Source: an uncultured Bacteroidales bacterium
GTDB taxonomy: Bacteria > Bacteroidota > Bacteroidia > Bacteroidales > Bacteroidaceae
DNA: 49,829 nt
NCBI GenBank assembly: GCA_902786925.1
Contig: CADAEK010000020.1
Coordinates: 1 to 49,829 of the forward strand
Direction of reading: 5' to 3'
Made by a program: the position numbers and the translations under genes. Below, in pieces: positions 37,776 to 46,273 of this stretch. Positions within the stretch are counted from its first letter, which is position 1, and each line of letters opens with the position of its first letter. Under the pieces are notes generated by a model. It saw nothing but the letters and a program-made list of their open reading frames with translations. It was not told the origin of the DNA and searched no databases.

Positions 37776-37818
37776 TTCGATTAAGGTTCAAGAGAAATCA
37801 CACAGAAATCCCGAAAGA

Positions 37819-37850
37819 TTTGGCTATTTCTGCAACAATGCGTACTTTTG
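37819..37850 (+). promoter_or_regulatory. Promoter with long leader for the GH43 gene
   Basis: TTTG (37819-37822) and TACTTTTG (37843-37850) are 20 bp apart. The GH43 start is at 38055, giving a leader of about 195 nt. I see a GTGCACAGTGTAC near-palindrome in it at about 37939 but no known riboswitch. Confidence 0.6.
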
Positions 37851-38054
37851 TACACGGAAACGAAATGGACCAGTCAAGTCATGTTTCAGCCTAATCGAAA
37901 CAACCTCCCAAAACCACAACGACTTGAGCAGACACAATGTGCACAGTGTACATCGTTCCGTCCTTTTCAAATTTCCCCTTTACTCCGGTAATTCACTTAT
38001 TTCTAACAAAATCAAAACTATTAACAACCTTTGACTAATTAAACATTTGGCGAA

Positions 38055-40163
38055 ATGAGATTTATTTTCTTGCTCATGGCGTTTGCCACTTGCTTTGGCA
38101 TGAACGCCCAATCTACATCGTGGACAGCAGATAACGGCAACGGCACGTTTACGAATCCGCTTTTTTATGACGAGTTTAGCGACCCTGATATTCTGCGTGT
38201 TGGGGACGACTACTATTTGGCAGGCACCACCATGCACGCTGTGCCAGGACTGGTCATTCTGCATTCTAAAGATTTGGTAAACTGGGAGAATGTGTCATAC
38301 TGCTTTGACCGATTCGACTTTGACGATGAGGCTTTCTCATTGAAAAACCACAAGGAGGTGTACGGACAAGGCATATGGGCACCTGCCATCCGCTATGCTA
38401 ACGGACAGTTCTATGTCTTCTCCAATGTGAACGGAAAAGGCCTTCAGTGCTACACTGCAAAAGACATTCATGGTCCATGGAAACATCACAATATGCAAGG
38501 CAACATCTATGACCTCGGCGTACTCTTCGATGATGACGGAAAGGTCTATGCAATCCATGGCTATGGCACGGTGAAGTGCACAGAGCTGAAACCCGACATG
38601 AGTGGTCCCATCGAAGGTACAGAACGCGTCATCATTCCTGAGGGGAATGGTGTAGGCGAAGGACACCACATGTACAAGATAGATGGCATGTACTACCTCA
38701 TCAGTACCGACTACAAGCCCAATGGACGCACACTCTGCTCACGCTCAAAAAGCATCTGGGGCCCTTACGAGACCCGTGTCATCACAGCAGATGAGACCTA
38801 TGGCTATCATGCCGCATCACTCACGCAAGTGCCTCGTGGCACCAAGTACCGCATCGGCGAAGACGGCACTAAGTTTGGTTTAGGCCCTGTAGATAAAGAC
38901 GCAACAGCCTGCACCAACGCTCACCAAGGTGGAATTGTACAATACAAGGACGGTTCGTGGTGGGCTCTATTCATGCAAGACTTCCATTCAATTGGCCGCA
39001 CCGTATGCTTGATGCCTATGACTTGGAAAGACGGATGGCCCATGGTAGGATTAGAAGGAAGCCTTGGAAGGGCTCCACGCACATGGTTCAAGCCTGGGAC
39101 ACAAATGGGGGTAACTCCTTCAGGCATCACTCCAGAGAAGCCTCATGCCCCCTATATGCGCAGTGAGACTTTCGACGGAAAGCAATTGGGACGTGTCTGG
39201 CAGTGGAACCACAATCCAGAAGAAAGCATGTGGAACTTGAAGGGTGGCAAATTGCGCTTGAATTCCATGCCTGCAGAACAACTGATGTGGGCACGCAACA
39301 CACTCACCCAGCGTGTAATTGGTCCTCAATCCATTACGACAGTAGAACTCTCCGTGAAAGGACTAAAAGCAGGTGATGTGGCAGGCTTAGGCAACATCAA
39401 TGTCCCCTGCTCTTGGATTGGCATTGTGATGAACAATAACACAAAATCCTACACGCTTCGATGCTTCGAGCAACTGACCAATGATACCATTGACATACAG
39501 GTAACCCTGCCTAAAGGCAAAATATGGTTACGCTCTATTGGTGACTACGACAATGACCAAGCACAATACGCTTACTCTACAGATGGCACCGTCTTCCACA
39601 CATTAGGTCGCATGATGCCACTATCCTATCAGCTCATCAGCTTCCAGGGCTCACGCCACGCCCTGTTTGCATTCAACGTGAACGGCAAGAATGGAGGCTA
39701 TGCCGAGTTTGACAATTTCACAGTAGAGGAACCTTGTGCAGACCGCTCCAAGAATATTCCATTCGGCAAGACATTCCGCATCATCAACAAAGCCACAAAC
39801 CGTCCTGCCGTTTGCGACCCTCACGGAATTCTCTACGACACACACACAGGCGACAAGAGCCAGCGCACCCAGTTCCAGCTCATCGACAAGGGCAATGGCA
39901 AAGTGGCACTCAAATGTGTCGATGGCCGCTATATCAAAGTGTATGGAGAAGGACTGGCAGGCGATGTGCGCTTCACCACCAATGCGGAAGAAGCCGAGGT
40001 CTTCCTATGGCAAGACTATCTTGACCACGACTTCATGCTCTTCTCTCTGAAGAATCATCGCTATATTGGCAAGAGCCCAACAACAGGAAGCCCCTACTCC
40101 ATGGATTTTGCAGGTCCTGATCCAGCTCGCAAGAACGGCAGTGTTTTCCGTTGGGAAGAGTAA
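38055..40163 (+). CDS. Secreted multidomain GH43 glycosidase
   Basis: A 702-residue exported enzyme (signal MRFIFLLMAFATCFGMNAQS). The N-terminal five-bladed GH43 propeller, about 30-350, has the catalytic base Asp43 in FSDPDILRVGDDYY, IWAPAIRY, the pKa-modulating Asp in IYDLGVLFDDDG and the acid Glu in GVGEGHHMYK. A GH43_C2-type beta-sandwich at about 370-570 (FDGKQLGRVWQWNHNPEE) shapes the active site in xylosidases and arabinofuranosidases. A final ~125-residue domain (FRIINKATNRPAVCD to FRWEE) looks like a beta-trefoil or RICIN/fascin-type sugar-binding unit. Likely a beta-xylosidase or arabinofuranosidase of the GH43_12 kind. It fits the nearby GH51, CE2 and CE6-CE1 enzymes. It is transcribed from its own promoter. 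Confidence 0.9.
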   Translation: MRFIFLLMAFATCFGMNAQSTSWTADNGNGTFTNPLFYDEFSDPDILRVGDDYYLAGTTMHAVPGLVILHSKDLVNWENVSYCFDRFDFDDEAFSLKNHKEVYGQGIWAPAIRYANGQFYVFSNVNGKGLQCYTAKDIHGPWKHHNMQGNIYDLGVLFDDDGKVYAIHGYGTVKCTELKPDMSGPIEGTERVIIPEGNGVGEGHHMYKIDGMYYLISTDYKPNGRTLCSRSKSIWGPYETRVITADETYGYHAASLTQVPRGTKYRIGEDGTKFGLGPVDKDATACTNAHQGGIVQYKDGSWWALFMQDFHSIGRTVCLMPMTWKDGWPMVGLEGSLGRAPRTWFKPGTQMGVTPSGITPEKPHAPYMRSETFDGKQLGRVWQWNHNPEESMWNLKGGKLRLNSMPAEQLMWARNTLTQRVIGPQSITTVELSVKGLKAGDVAGLGNINVPCSWIGIVMNNNTKSYTLRCFEQLTNDTIDIQVTLPKGKIWLRSIGDYDNDQAQYAYSTDGTVFHTLGRMMPLSYQLISFQGSRHALFAFNVNGKNGGYAEFDNFTVEEPCADRSKNIPFGKTFRIINKATNRPAVCDPHGILYDTHTGDKSQRTQFQLIDKGNGKVALKCVDGRYIKVYGEGLAGDVRFTTNAEEAEVFLWQDYLDHDFMLFSLKNHRYIGKSPTTGSPYSMDFAGPDPARKNGSVFRWEE

Positions 40164-40245
40164 AAATTCACACCTTTTTATACAAAATATATTAAAAGAC
40201 AAGTCATTTTCCCCATGGCTTGTCTTTCTTTTTTGGTTTTTTCCT

Positions 40246-40253
40246 TACCTTTG
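40246..40253 (+). promoter_or_regulatory. -7 box for rnpB
   Basis: TACCTTTG lies 7 bp before the first base of RNase P RNA, the spacing expected for initiation of a structural RNA in Bacteroidetes. It fixes the RNA 5' end near 40261. Confidence 0.7.
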
Positions 40254-40260
40254 CCTTTCA

Positions 40261-40653
40261 AAAGCAGCCGGACGGTCTGTCGCTGACGACTCCACGGAGT
40301 CGGAAGAGGAAAGTCCGGGCAGCACAGGGCATCCCACTTCCTAATGTAGAAGCAGTCCGTGAGGGTTGAGTAATGCAGAAGAAAATAACAACAGACACCT
40401 CTATAGTTTCGGCTATGTGGTGGCTGAAATGGTGAGAAGGTGAGGTAAGAGCTCACCAGCAGCATGGTGACATGCTGGCTGTGCATCTTGGGAGCTGCAA
40501 GTTCATGTATACCACCGCCATCAGGGTAGCCCGCCCGATTGTTTCGGTGGAGGGTAGAACGCTTGAGCCATGAGGTGACTCATGGTCTAGATAAATGACA
40601 GACACGTTCCTTTCGAGGAGCGCACGGAACCCGGCTTATAGTCTGGCTGCTTT
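40261..40653 (+). ncRNA. rnpB: RNase P RNA (class A)
   Basis: The catalytic RNA of ribonuclease P matures tRNA 5' ends. The 5' end AAAGCAGCC pairs with GGCTGCTTT at 40645-40653 to form P1. The universally conserved GAGGAAAGTCCGGGC of P4/CR-I is at 40306-40320. Near the 3' end the matching CR-V region (ACCCGGCTTATAG) is at 40629-40640. AGGGTAGCCCGCCCG-like and GGTAGAACGC segments in between mark the specificity domain. At about 393 nt it has a normal class A size. It lies between the GH43 gene and the efflux operon. Confidence 0.95.
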
Positions 40654-40752
40654 CTTTTTGAATAAAAGTATGTTAAAGTCACAGTGTTTGCATTAAACCC
40701 TATGGCAATGCAGACACTCCAAGCCTTGGACAAAATCAACGATAGACAAACA

Positions 40753-42093
40753 ATGAATAAAATGCACTATGGGGCAATGCTGTCCCTGATGCTGGCAAGC
40801 GGAATGGCCATGGCCCAGCGAACATGGACCTTGCAGGAATGTATAGACCATGCGTTGGCAAACAATATCCAGCTGCAGCAAAAGAGGATTTCCGTAGCTT
40901 CAAGCCACGAAGACGTGACACAGAGCAAGCACGCCCTCCTTCCATCGGTGTCGTTCAGCACAAATCAGAATGGTTCATGGAGACCTTATGCTGAATCGAC
41001 CATTACTCTGACAAATGGCTCCATGACAACCCATCGCAACACGATGTCATACAATGGCTCCTACGGCATCAATGCCAACTGGACCGTGTGGAATGGCAAC
41101 CGTAACATCAACACCATCAAGCAGAACAAACTCACGGAGAAGATGGCTGAGCTCGACATGCAGCAGCAAGCCAACAGCATCCAGGAACAGATAGCACAGC
41201 TATATGTACAGATTCTTTATGAAACAGAAGCTGTGAAGGTGTGTGAAGAAATCATCAAGGCAAGCCAACTGCAGCGTGACCGTGCCCAAGCCATGGTAGA
41301 GATTGGCAGTTTGGCACGCGTGGACTTGGTGCAGTTGGAAGCACAAGTCAACCAAGATGAATATTCTTTAGCACAAGCAAAAGCCCAGTTGGCCAACTAC
41401 AAATTGCAACTGAAGCAACTATTAGAGATTCACGACTCTGAGTCCTTCGACGTAGCAGTTCCAAACGTATCAGACGAGATGGTGCTCACCACTATTCCCT
41501 CTGAGCGCTCTGTCTATGAAGCAGCCTTAGAGCAGCGCCCTGAAATCCAGTCAAGCATGCTCAATATTGAGTCCTCCAAGATTGCCATTGCATCTGCACG
41601 TGCAGGTTATATGCCTACAGTATCAATCACGGCAGGCATGGGCTCCAGCAACTCCGATGGTCAGCACCGCTCATTCGGCGACCAGATTAGGACAAACCTG
41701 AGCAATTCATTGGGATTGACTGTATCTGTGCCCATATTCGATAACTTGCAGACTCGCACCAACATTCGCAAGGCGAAGTATGCTCTGCAAACCAATGAAT
41801 TGTCATTGCAAGAGCAACAGAAGAACCTCTATTCCACGATTGAGAACTATTGGCTCAACACCACCACTTCACAACAGCAGTACACTTATGCCAAAGCAAA
41901 TGTAAACAGCATGCAGGAAAGTTATGACCTGGTAAGCGAGCAGTTCAACCTCGGACTCAAAAACATCGTTGAATTGACCACAGGAAAGAACAACCTCTTG
42001 CAAGCTGAGCAACAACTCTTGCAAACCAAATACACGGCACTGCTCAACTATGCCATGCTGAAATTCTATGCAGGCGAAGAAATTAAACTTTAA
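40753..42093 (+). CDS. TolC-family outer-membrane efflux protein
   Basis: An outer-membrane channel that, with the following adaptor and ABC transporter, forms a tripartite exporter. From MNKMHYGAMLSLMLASGMAMAQ, a signal peptide, it has 446 residues. A start 69 bp upstream would add a non-signal-like stretch. The two OEP repeats are visible: each opens with a helical part (WTLQECIDHALANNIQLQQKR and residues about 270-440) and has long Q/A-rich coiled coils. It begins about 100 bp after rnpB with no consensus promoter in the gap. It is followed by the membrane-fusion gene after 44 bp. Confidence 0.9.
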   Translation: MNKMHYGAMLSLMLASGMAMAQRTWTLQECIDHALANNIQLQQKRISVASSHEDVTQSKHALLPSVSFSTNQNGSWRPYAESTITLTNGSMTTHRNTMSYNGSYGINANWTVWNGNRNINTIKQNKLTEKMAELDMQQQANSIQEQIAQLYVQILYETEAVKVCEEIIKASQLQRDRAQAMVEIGSLARVDLVQLEAQVNQDEYSLAQAKAQLANYKLQLKQLLEIHDSESFDVAVPNVSDEMVLTTIPSERSVYEAALEQRPEIQSSMLNIESSKIAIASARAGYMPTVSITAGMGSSNSDGQHRSFGDQIRTNLSNSLGLTVSVPIFDNLQTRTNIRKAKYALQTNELSLQEQQKNLYSTIENYWLNTTTSQQQYTYAKANVNSMQESYDLVSEQFNLGLKNIVELTTGKNNLLQAEQQLLQTKYTALLNYAMLKFYAGEEIKL

Positions 42094-42137
42094 CCATTGG
42101 CAGTTGACATTTTAACATATCTCATCCAACCCCATTT

Positions 42138-43346
42138 ATGAAAATGAAAACTAACAGCATATTTGCAACACTCATCATTGCAAGCATCTTCGCCGCATGC
42201 AGCGAAGAAACCAAGGTGAACTACTCCACCTCTCCCGTTGAGAAACAAAACATCAGCACCAGCATCACAGCCACAGGCACCATTGAGCCTGTCACAGAAG
42301 TAGAGGTCGGCACACAGGTATCTGGCATCATTGACCGCATCTATGTAGATTACAATTCCGAAGTGCATCGTGGTCAGATTATCGCAGAACTCGACAAGAC
42401 GAACCTACTTTCCAAGTTGGCATCCGCACAAAGCAATCTCTCTAACGCACAGTCTTCACTCAACTATCAGTCAGCAAATTATAAACGCTACAAAACGCTA
42501 TACGATAAAGGACTTGTATCTGCCAACGACTACGAAAACGCAAAGTTGAGCTACGAGCAAGCCCTACAGCAAGTGAAAGTGCAGCAGCAGAACGTGCAAG
42601 AGGCACAAACCAACCTCGGCTATGCCACCATCACATCTCCTATTGATGGCGTAGTGCTCTCTAAGGAAGTAGAAGAAGGACAGACCGTGGCATCTGCCAT
42701 GACAACACCTACCCTCTTCATCATCGCTCAGGACTTGACGGATATGCGCGTGATTGCCGACATCGACGAAGCTGACATCGGTGGAGTGAAAGAAGGACAA
42801 CGTGTCACTTTCACCGTCGATGCCTTCCCAGACGACATCTTTGAAGGATCTGTTACTCAAGTGCGCCAGCAGGCCACCACAGAGAGCAATGTCGTTACCT
42901 ACGAGGTAGTCATCTCTGCCCCCAATGACCAGCTGAAGCTGAAGCCAGGCCTTACAGCCAACGTAACCATCTACACACTGGAAAAGAACGGTGTGCTGGC
43001 AGTTCCATCCAAGGCACTCCGCTTCTCACCCAACGAGGCACTGCTGCAGGAAGGTGAAACGGTAGAAGACGTGCAAGCTCCCAATAAAGTGTGGACCAAA
43101 GAAGGCAACACCTTCAAGGCTCACAAAGTGGAAATCGGCACCAGCAACGGTACCCTCACAGAAATCTTATCTGGCGTATCAGCAGGCACAGAAGTGCTGA
43201 CAGACTTCGAGATTATAGGTGGAAAGGAAGAAGTTGAAGAGACCACTTCCAACCCCTTCATGCCACGTCCACGCAACAACCGCAACGCCAACGGCGCAGG
43301 TGGCAACAGAACCCCAAACGCAAATGGTAATGCACCCAAAAGATGA
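42138..43346 (+). CDS. Periplasmic adaptor of a MacA-type exporter
   Basis: A membrane-fusion (HlyD/MacA) protein linking the inner-membrane ABC permease to the TolC-like channel. The 402-residue protein starts with a lipoprotein signal (SIFAACSEE, Cys21). Its order is: biotinyl-lipoyl half (SITATGTIEPVTEVEVGTQVSG), alpha-helical hairpin at about 90-150 (SNLSNAQSSLNYQ, QQQNVQEAQTNL), second lipoyl half (ITSPIDGVVLSKEVEEG), beta-barrel (VTFTVDAFP), and a membrane-proximal domain. The C terminus is an Asn/Pro/Arg-rich tail. Its TGA overlaps the ATG of the ATPase gene (ATGA), showing translational coupling. Confidence 0.92.
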   Translation: MKMKTNSIFATLIIASIFAACSEETKVNYSTSPVEKQNISTSITATGTIEPVTEVEVGTQVSGIIDRIYVDYNSEVHRGQIIAELDKTNLLSKLASAQSNLSNAQSSLNYQSANYKRYKTLYDKGLVSANDYENAKLSYEQALQQVKVQQQNVQEAQTNLGYATITSPIDGVVLSKEVEEGQTVASAMTTPTLFIIAQDLTDMRVIADIDEADIGGVKEGQRVTFTVDAFPDDIFEGSVTQVRQQATTESNVVTYEVVISAPNDQLKLKPGLTANVTIYTLEKNGVLAVPSKALRFSPNEALLQEGETVEDVQAPNKVWTKEGNTFKAHKVEIGTSNGTLTEILSGVSAGTEVLTDFEIIGGKEEVEETTSNPFMPRPRNNRNANGAGGNRTPNANGNAPKR

Positions 43347-44107
43347 ACGAACAGAAAGACAACAGAAAGGTAGTCATCGAACTTGACAACGTGAAGCGAT
43401 ACTTCCAGGTAGGCTCTGAAACGGTCAAAGCCCTGCGTGGAGTCAGCTTCAAAATCTACGAGGGAGAGTTCGTGACCATACAAGGCACATCCGGCTCCGG
43501 CAAATCCACTTTGCTGAACCAGTTGGGATGCCTTGACACCCCCACTTCCGGAGAATACTATCTTGACGGAACCCCTGTCCGCAAGATGAGCAAGAACCAA
43601 CGCGCCAAACTCCGCAACAGGAAGATTGGATTCGTGTTCCAGAACTACAACCTCCTGGCCAAGACCACTGCCGTGGAAAACGTGGAGCTGCCGCTTATGT
43701 ACAACAACAAGTACACAGCCAGCCAGCGTCGTGCCGCAGCAGTAAAAGCCCTGCAGGAAGTAGGCTTGGGAGACCGTCTCGATCACAAGAGCAATCAGAT
43801 GTCTGGTGGACAGATGCAGCGTGTAGCCATTGCCCGTGCATTGGTCAACAATCCCGCCGTGCTTCTTGCCGACGAGGCCACAGGTAACCTGGACACCCGC
43901 ACCTCATTCGAAATGCTCGTGCTTTTCCAGAAACTCCATCAGGAAGGGCACACCATCATCTTCGTGACCCACAACCCCGAGATTGCTGAATACGCCTCAC
44001 GCAACATCAACCTGCGCGACGGCAAAATACGCGAAGACACTATCAACACCAACATCAAGTCAGCAGCCGAGGCCTTGGCAGCCCTGCCCAAACCACAAGA
44101 CGATTAA
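43343..44107 (+). CDS. MacB/LolD-type ABC transporter ATPase
   Basis: The cytosolic nucleotide-binding subunit of the exporter, 254 residues. Walker A is [13 protein letters not shown] near residues 49-61, the Q-loop is in FVFQNYNLL, the signature is [16 protein letters not shown], Walker B is [13 protein letters not shown], and the switch His is in [11 protein letters not shown]. Sequence and context place it in the MacB/LolD/FtsE subgroup that drives periplasmic mechanotransmission rather than solute passage. Unlike E. coli MacB, ATPase and permease are separate genes, with 57 bp between this stop and the permease start. Confidence 0.94.
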   Translation: MNEQKDNRKVVIELDNVKRYFQVGSETVKALRGVSFKIYEGEFVTIQGTSGSGKSTLLNQLGCLDTPTSGEYYLDGTPVRKMSKNQRAKLRNRKIGFVFQNYNLLAKTTAVENVELPLMYNNKYTASQRRAAAVKALQEVGLGDRLDHKSNQMSGGQMQRVAIARALVNNPAVLLADEATGNLDTRTSFEMLVLFQKLHQEGHTIIFVTHNPEIAEYASRNINLRDGKIREDTINTNIKSAAEALAALPKPQDD

Positions 44108-44164
44108 ATCCTTTGCAGCTTGACAAATGCGTCAACAGCAAATCGTGAAAAAGCAAATAAAAAA

Positions 44165-45391
44165 ATGAATATACTCAACCTGTTCAAAGTCAGCATCAAT
44201 GCCGTGGCGAACAACAAGATGCGTTCGTTCCTCTCCATGCTCGGCATCATCATCGGTGTGGCAGCAGTCATCATCATGATGTCCATCGGACAAGGCTCCA
44301 AAGAAAGCATCCGCAAGGAACTCTCCACCATGGGCACCAACCTGCTCACCATCCGTCCCGGTGCCGATATGCGTGGAGGTGTGCGTCAAGACCCCTCCGC
44401 CATGCAGACACTGAAGATGGCAGACTACCAGCGCATCTTGGCTGAAAAGAAATTTGTCAGCTATGTATCCCCCGAAGTCACCTCTGCTGGACAAGTCATC
44501 TATGGCAACAACAACACCACTAGCACCATCTACGGTGAATCGACTGAATACCTTGACATCAAGCAGTGGGACATCGAAGAAGGCGTCAACTTCAACGAGG
44601 AAGACATCCACAAGGCAGCCAAAGTATGTGTTGTTGGCCAGACCATCGTCAAGGAACTCTTTGGCGAAGGCAAAGAAGCAGAAGCCATCGGCAAGCACAT
44701 CCGCTTTAAATCCATTCCCTTGCGCATCATCGGAGTGCTCAAGGGCAAAGGCTACAACTCCTGGGGCATGGACCAAGACAACGTCATCATTGCCCCCTAC
44801 ACTTGTGTGATGAAGCGCATCGCTGCACAGACCTTCTTCTCCTCCATCGTCTGCTCCGCACTCACCGAAGAGCTCTCCGATGCAGCCATCGAGGACCTCA
44901 CACAGATATTGCGCAGCAACCACAAGCTGAAAGCAGATGCTGTTGACGACTTCACGATTCGTTCACAAGCAGAAATCATGGAGACCATGTCCTCCACGAT
45001 GGACACCGTCACCATCATCCTTGTTGTAGCAGCAGCCTTCTCACTCCTTGTGGCAGGCATTGGCATCATGAACATCATGCTCGTGTCAGTCACCGAGCGC
45101 ACCAAGGAAATTGGCCTGCGCATGGCAGTAGGCGCAACTGGCATGGTCATCTCCCTCCAGTTCCTCATCGAGTCCGTCCTCATCTCACTCACGGGAGGAC
45201 TGTTAGGAGTTTTGCTTGGAGGACTCATCAGCAACTTCGTCGTGCCCCTCATAGGCATGCCTTCCAGCATCCCAGCATGGTCCATCTACGTATCCTTCGC
45301 CGTATGTACCTTCATTGGTATCATCTTTGGCTACATCCCTGCTCGCAAAGCAGCCAACATGGACCCCATCGAAGCCATCCGACACGAATAA
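44165..45391 (+). CDS. MacB-like FtsX-domain ABC permease
   Basis: The inner-membrane subunit of the exporter, 408 residues from MNILNLFKVSINAVANNKMR. A start 45 bp upstream is unlikely. A first transmembrane segment (SMLGIIIGVAAVIIMMSIGQG) is followed by a periplasmic MacB core domain of about 230 residues. Then come three transmembrane helices of the FtsX domain (VTIILVVAAAFSLLVAGIGI, VLISLTGGLLGVLLGG, VSFAVCTFIGIIFGYIPA). The conserved TERTKEIGLRMAVGA loop couples to the ATPase. The likely cargo is a peptide, antibiotic, toxin or lipid and is not predictable. Confidence 0.93.
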   Translation: MNILNLFKVSINAVANNKMRSFLSMLGIIIGVAAVIIMMSIGQGSKESIRKELSTMGTNLLTIRPGADMRGGVRQDPSAMQTLKMADYQRILAEKKFVSYVSPEVTSAGQVIYGNNNTTSTIYGESTEYLDIKQWDIEEGVNFNEEDIHKAAKVCVVGQTIVKELFGEGKEAEAIGKHIRFKSIPLRIIGVLKGKGYNSWGMDQDNVIIAPYTCVMKRIAAQTFFSSIVCSALTEELSDAAIEDLTQILRSNHKLKADAVDDFTIRSQAEIMETMSSTMDTVTIILVVAAAFSLLVAGIGIMNIMLVSVTERTKEIGLRMAVGATGMVISLQFLIESVLISLTGGLLGVLLGGLISNFVVPLIGMPSSIPAWSIYVSFAVCTFIGIIFGYIPARKAANMDPIEAIRHE

Positions 45392-45428
45392 GTGTGCCGT
45401 GCGCTCCGCAATTCACAACAACAACGAA

Positions 45429-46004
45429 ATGAAAAGACTAACAATAAGCATCTTCCTGCTGTGCGCTCTGTGCAGCCTGTCACATGCACAATCGCTCAAA
45501 GACATCTTCTTCAAGATGCCACAAGCAGTCTGCCCGGCCTTGTCAGAATATAATCGACTGGAACTCATCGACAACCAGAAGAACAACAAGCCCATGCAGA
45601 CGCGCAACCTCTTCAAGACATTCTCCAAGATGGATGCGCTCACTGACGATTACGCACATCTCATCGTGTCCAACAGCTCGGAGAAGGTACTGAAGTTGCT
45701 CAAAAGCAAGGACGCTGCCCCCATCGTCATGGTCATCAGCACCGTACATGCCGACAGCATTCCAGACGCATCCATTTCATTCTACACGACCGACTGGGAA
45801 CCACTCGATGCCACACGCTTCATGAACGCCCCCACCTCTGAGGACTTCCGCAGCATCAGCATCAATCCCGACACCAACGAGCTCACGGTCACTACACTCC
45901 AGCCCCTCACACTCCAGTTCGAGGGTGTCACACCTTCCGAAGCTCCCCAGCCCGTCACCAACACCTACCGTTGGAAAGAAGAGGAATGCCGCTTCGTCCC
46001 ATAA
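45429..46004 (+). CDS. DUF3256 family secreted protein
   Basis: A 191-residue protein with signal peptide MKRLTISIFLLCALCSLSHAQ. The mature start SLKDIFFKMPQAVCPALSEYNRLELID is the conserved opening of the Bacteroidales DUF3256 family as I remember it. The rest is a compact beta-rich domain with IVMVISTVHADSIPDASISFY. A frame beginning at 45315 inside the permease gene is not credible as a start. Function is unknown. It is 37 bp after the permease gene and is probably the last gene of that operon, ending at a strong terminator. Confidence 0.75.
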   Translation: MKRLTISIFLLCALCSLSHAQSLKDIFFKMPQAVCPALSEYNRLELIDNQKNNKPMQTRNLFKTFSKMDALTDDYAHLIVSNSSEKVLKLLKSKDAAPIVMVISTVHADSIPDASISFYTTDWEPLDATRFMNAPTSEDFRSISINPDTNELTVTTLQPLTLQFEGVTPSEAPQPVTNTYRWKEEECRFVP

Positions 46005-46079
46005 GCATGATAAGGCCCCACACAGAAACACATCGATGACTCGTGACTCGACTCCCCCAAGAGGAGTGTCTGCGATACG

Positions 46080-46130
46080 AAATAGAAAAGAGGCAAAGCT
46101 GCAACACGCAACTTTGCCTCTTTTCTATTT
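46080..46130 (+). terminator. Terminator after the efflux operon
   Basis: Perfect 19-bp arms (46080-46098 and 46112-46130) flank a 13-nt loop. The right arm ends in TTTTCTATTT. It lies 75 bp after the DUF3256 stop. Confidence 0.85.
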
Positions 46131-46134
46131 ATAT

Positions 46135-46153
46135 TGTGTGAATCTTTCACACA
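46135..46153. promoter_or_regulatory. Perfect 8-bp inverted repeat before the nfn promoter
   Basis: TGTGTGAA and TTCACACA flank a 3-nt centre, 72 bp upstream of the -7 box of the flavoprotein gene. The TGTGA/TCACA arms resemble a Crp/Fnr-family operator with a 5-nt spacer, one base shorter than usual. A plain RNA hairpin is equally possible. Confidence 0.35.
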
Positions 46154-46225
46154 CCGAAAACGACAATGTACACATTAAAACAAAGATTCTTTGACAAAAT
46201 GCGTGGGTTTATGCACATTATTTTG

Positions 46226-46233
46226 TAACTTTG
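46226..46233 (+). promoter_or_regulatory. -7 box for the NfnAB-type fusion gene
   Basis: TAACTTTGCAC matches TAnnTTTG and is 41 bp before the start codon. No TTTG lies 19-21 bp upstream. Confidence 0.55.
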
Positions 46234-46273
46234 CACGGTTTTTTACGCAAACTAATGGTAAAAAGATATTATT

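Noticed and set aside
44132..44923. 263-codon minus-strand frame inside the MacB-like permease
   Set aside because: It is opposite a convincing membrane protein and has a low-complexity Asp/Gly/His/Val composition.
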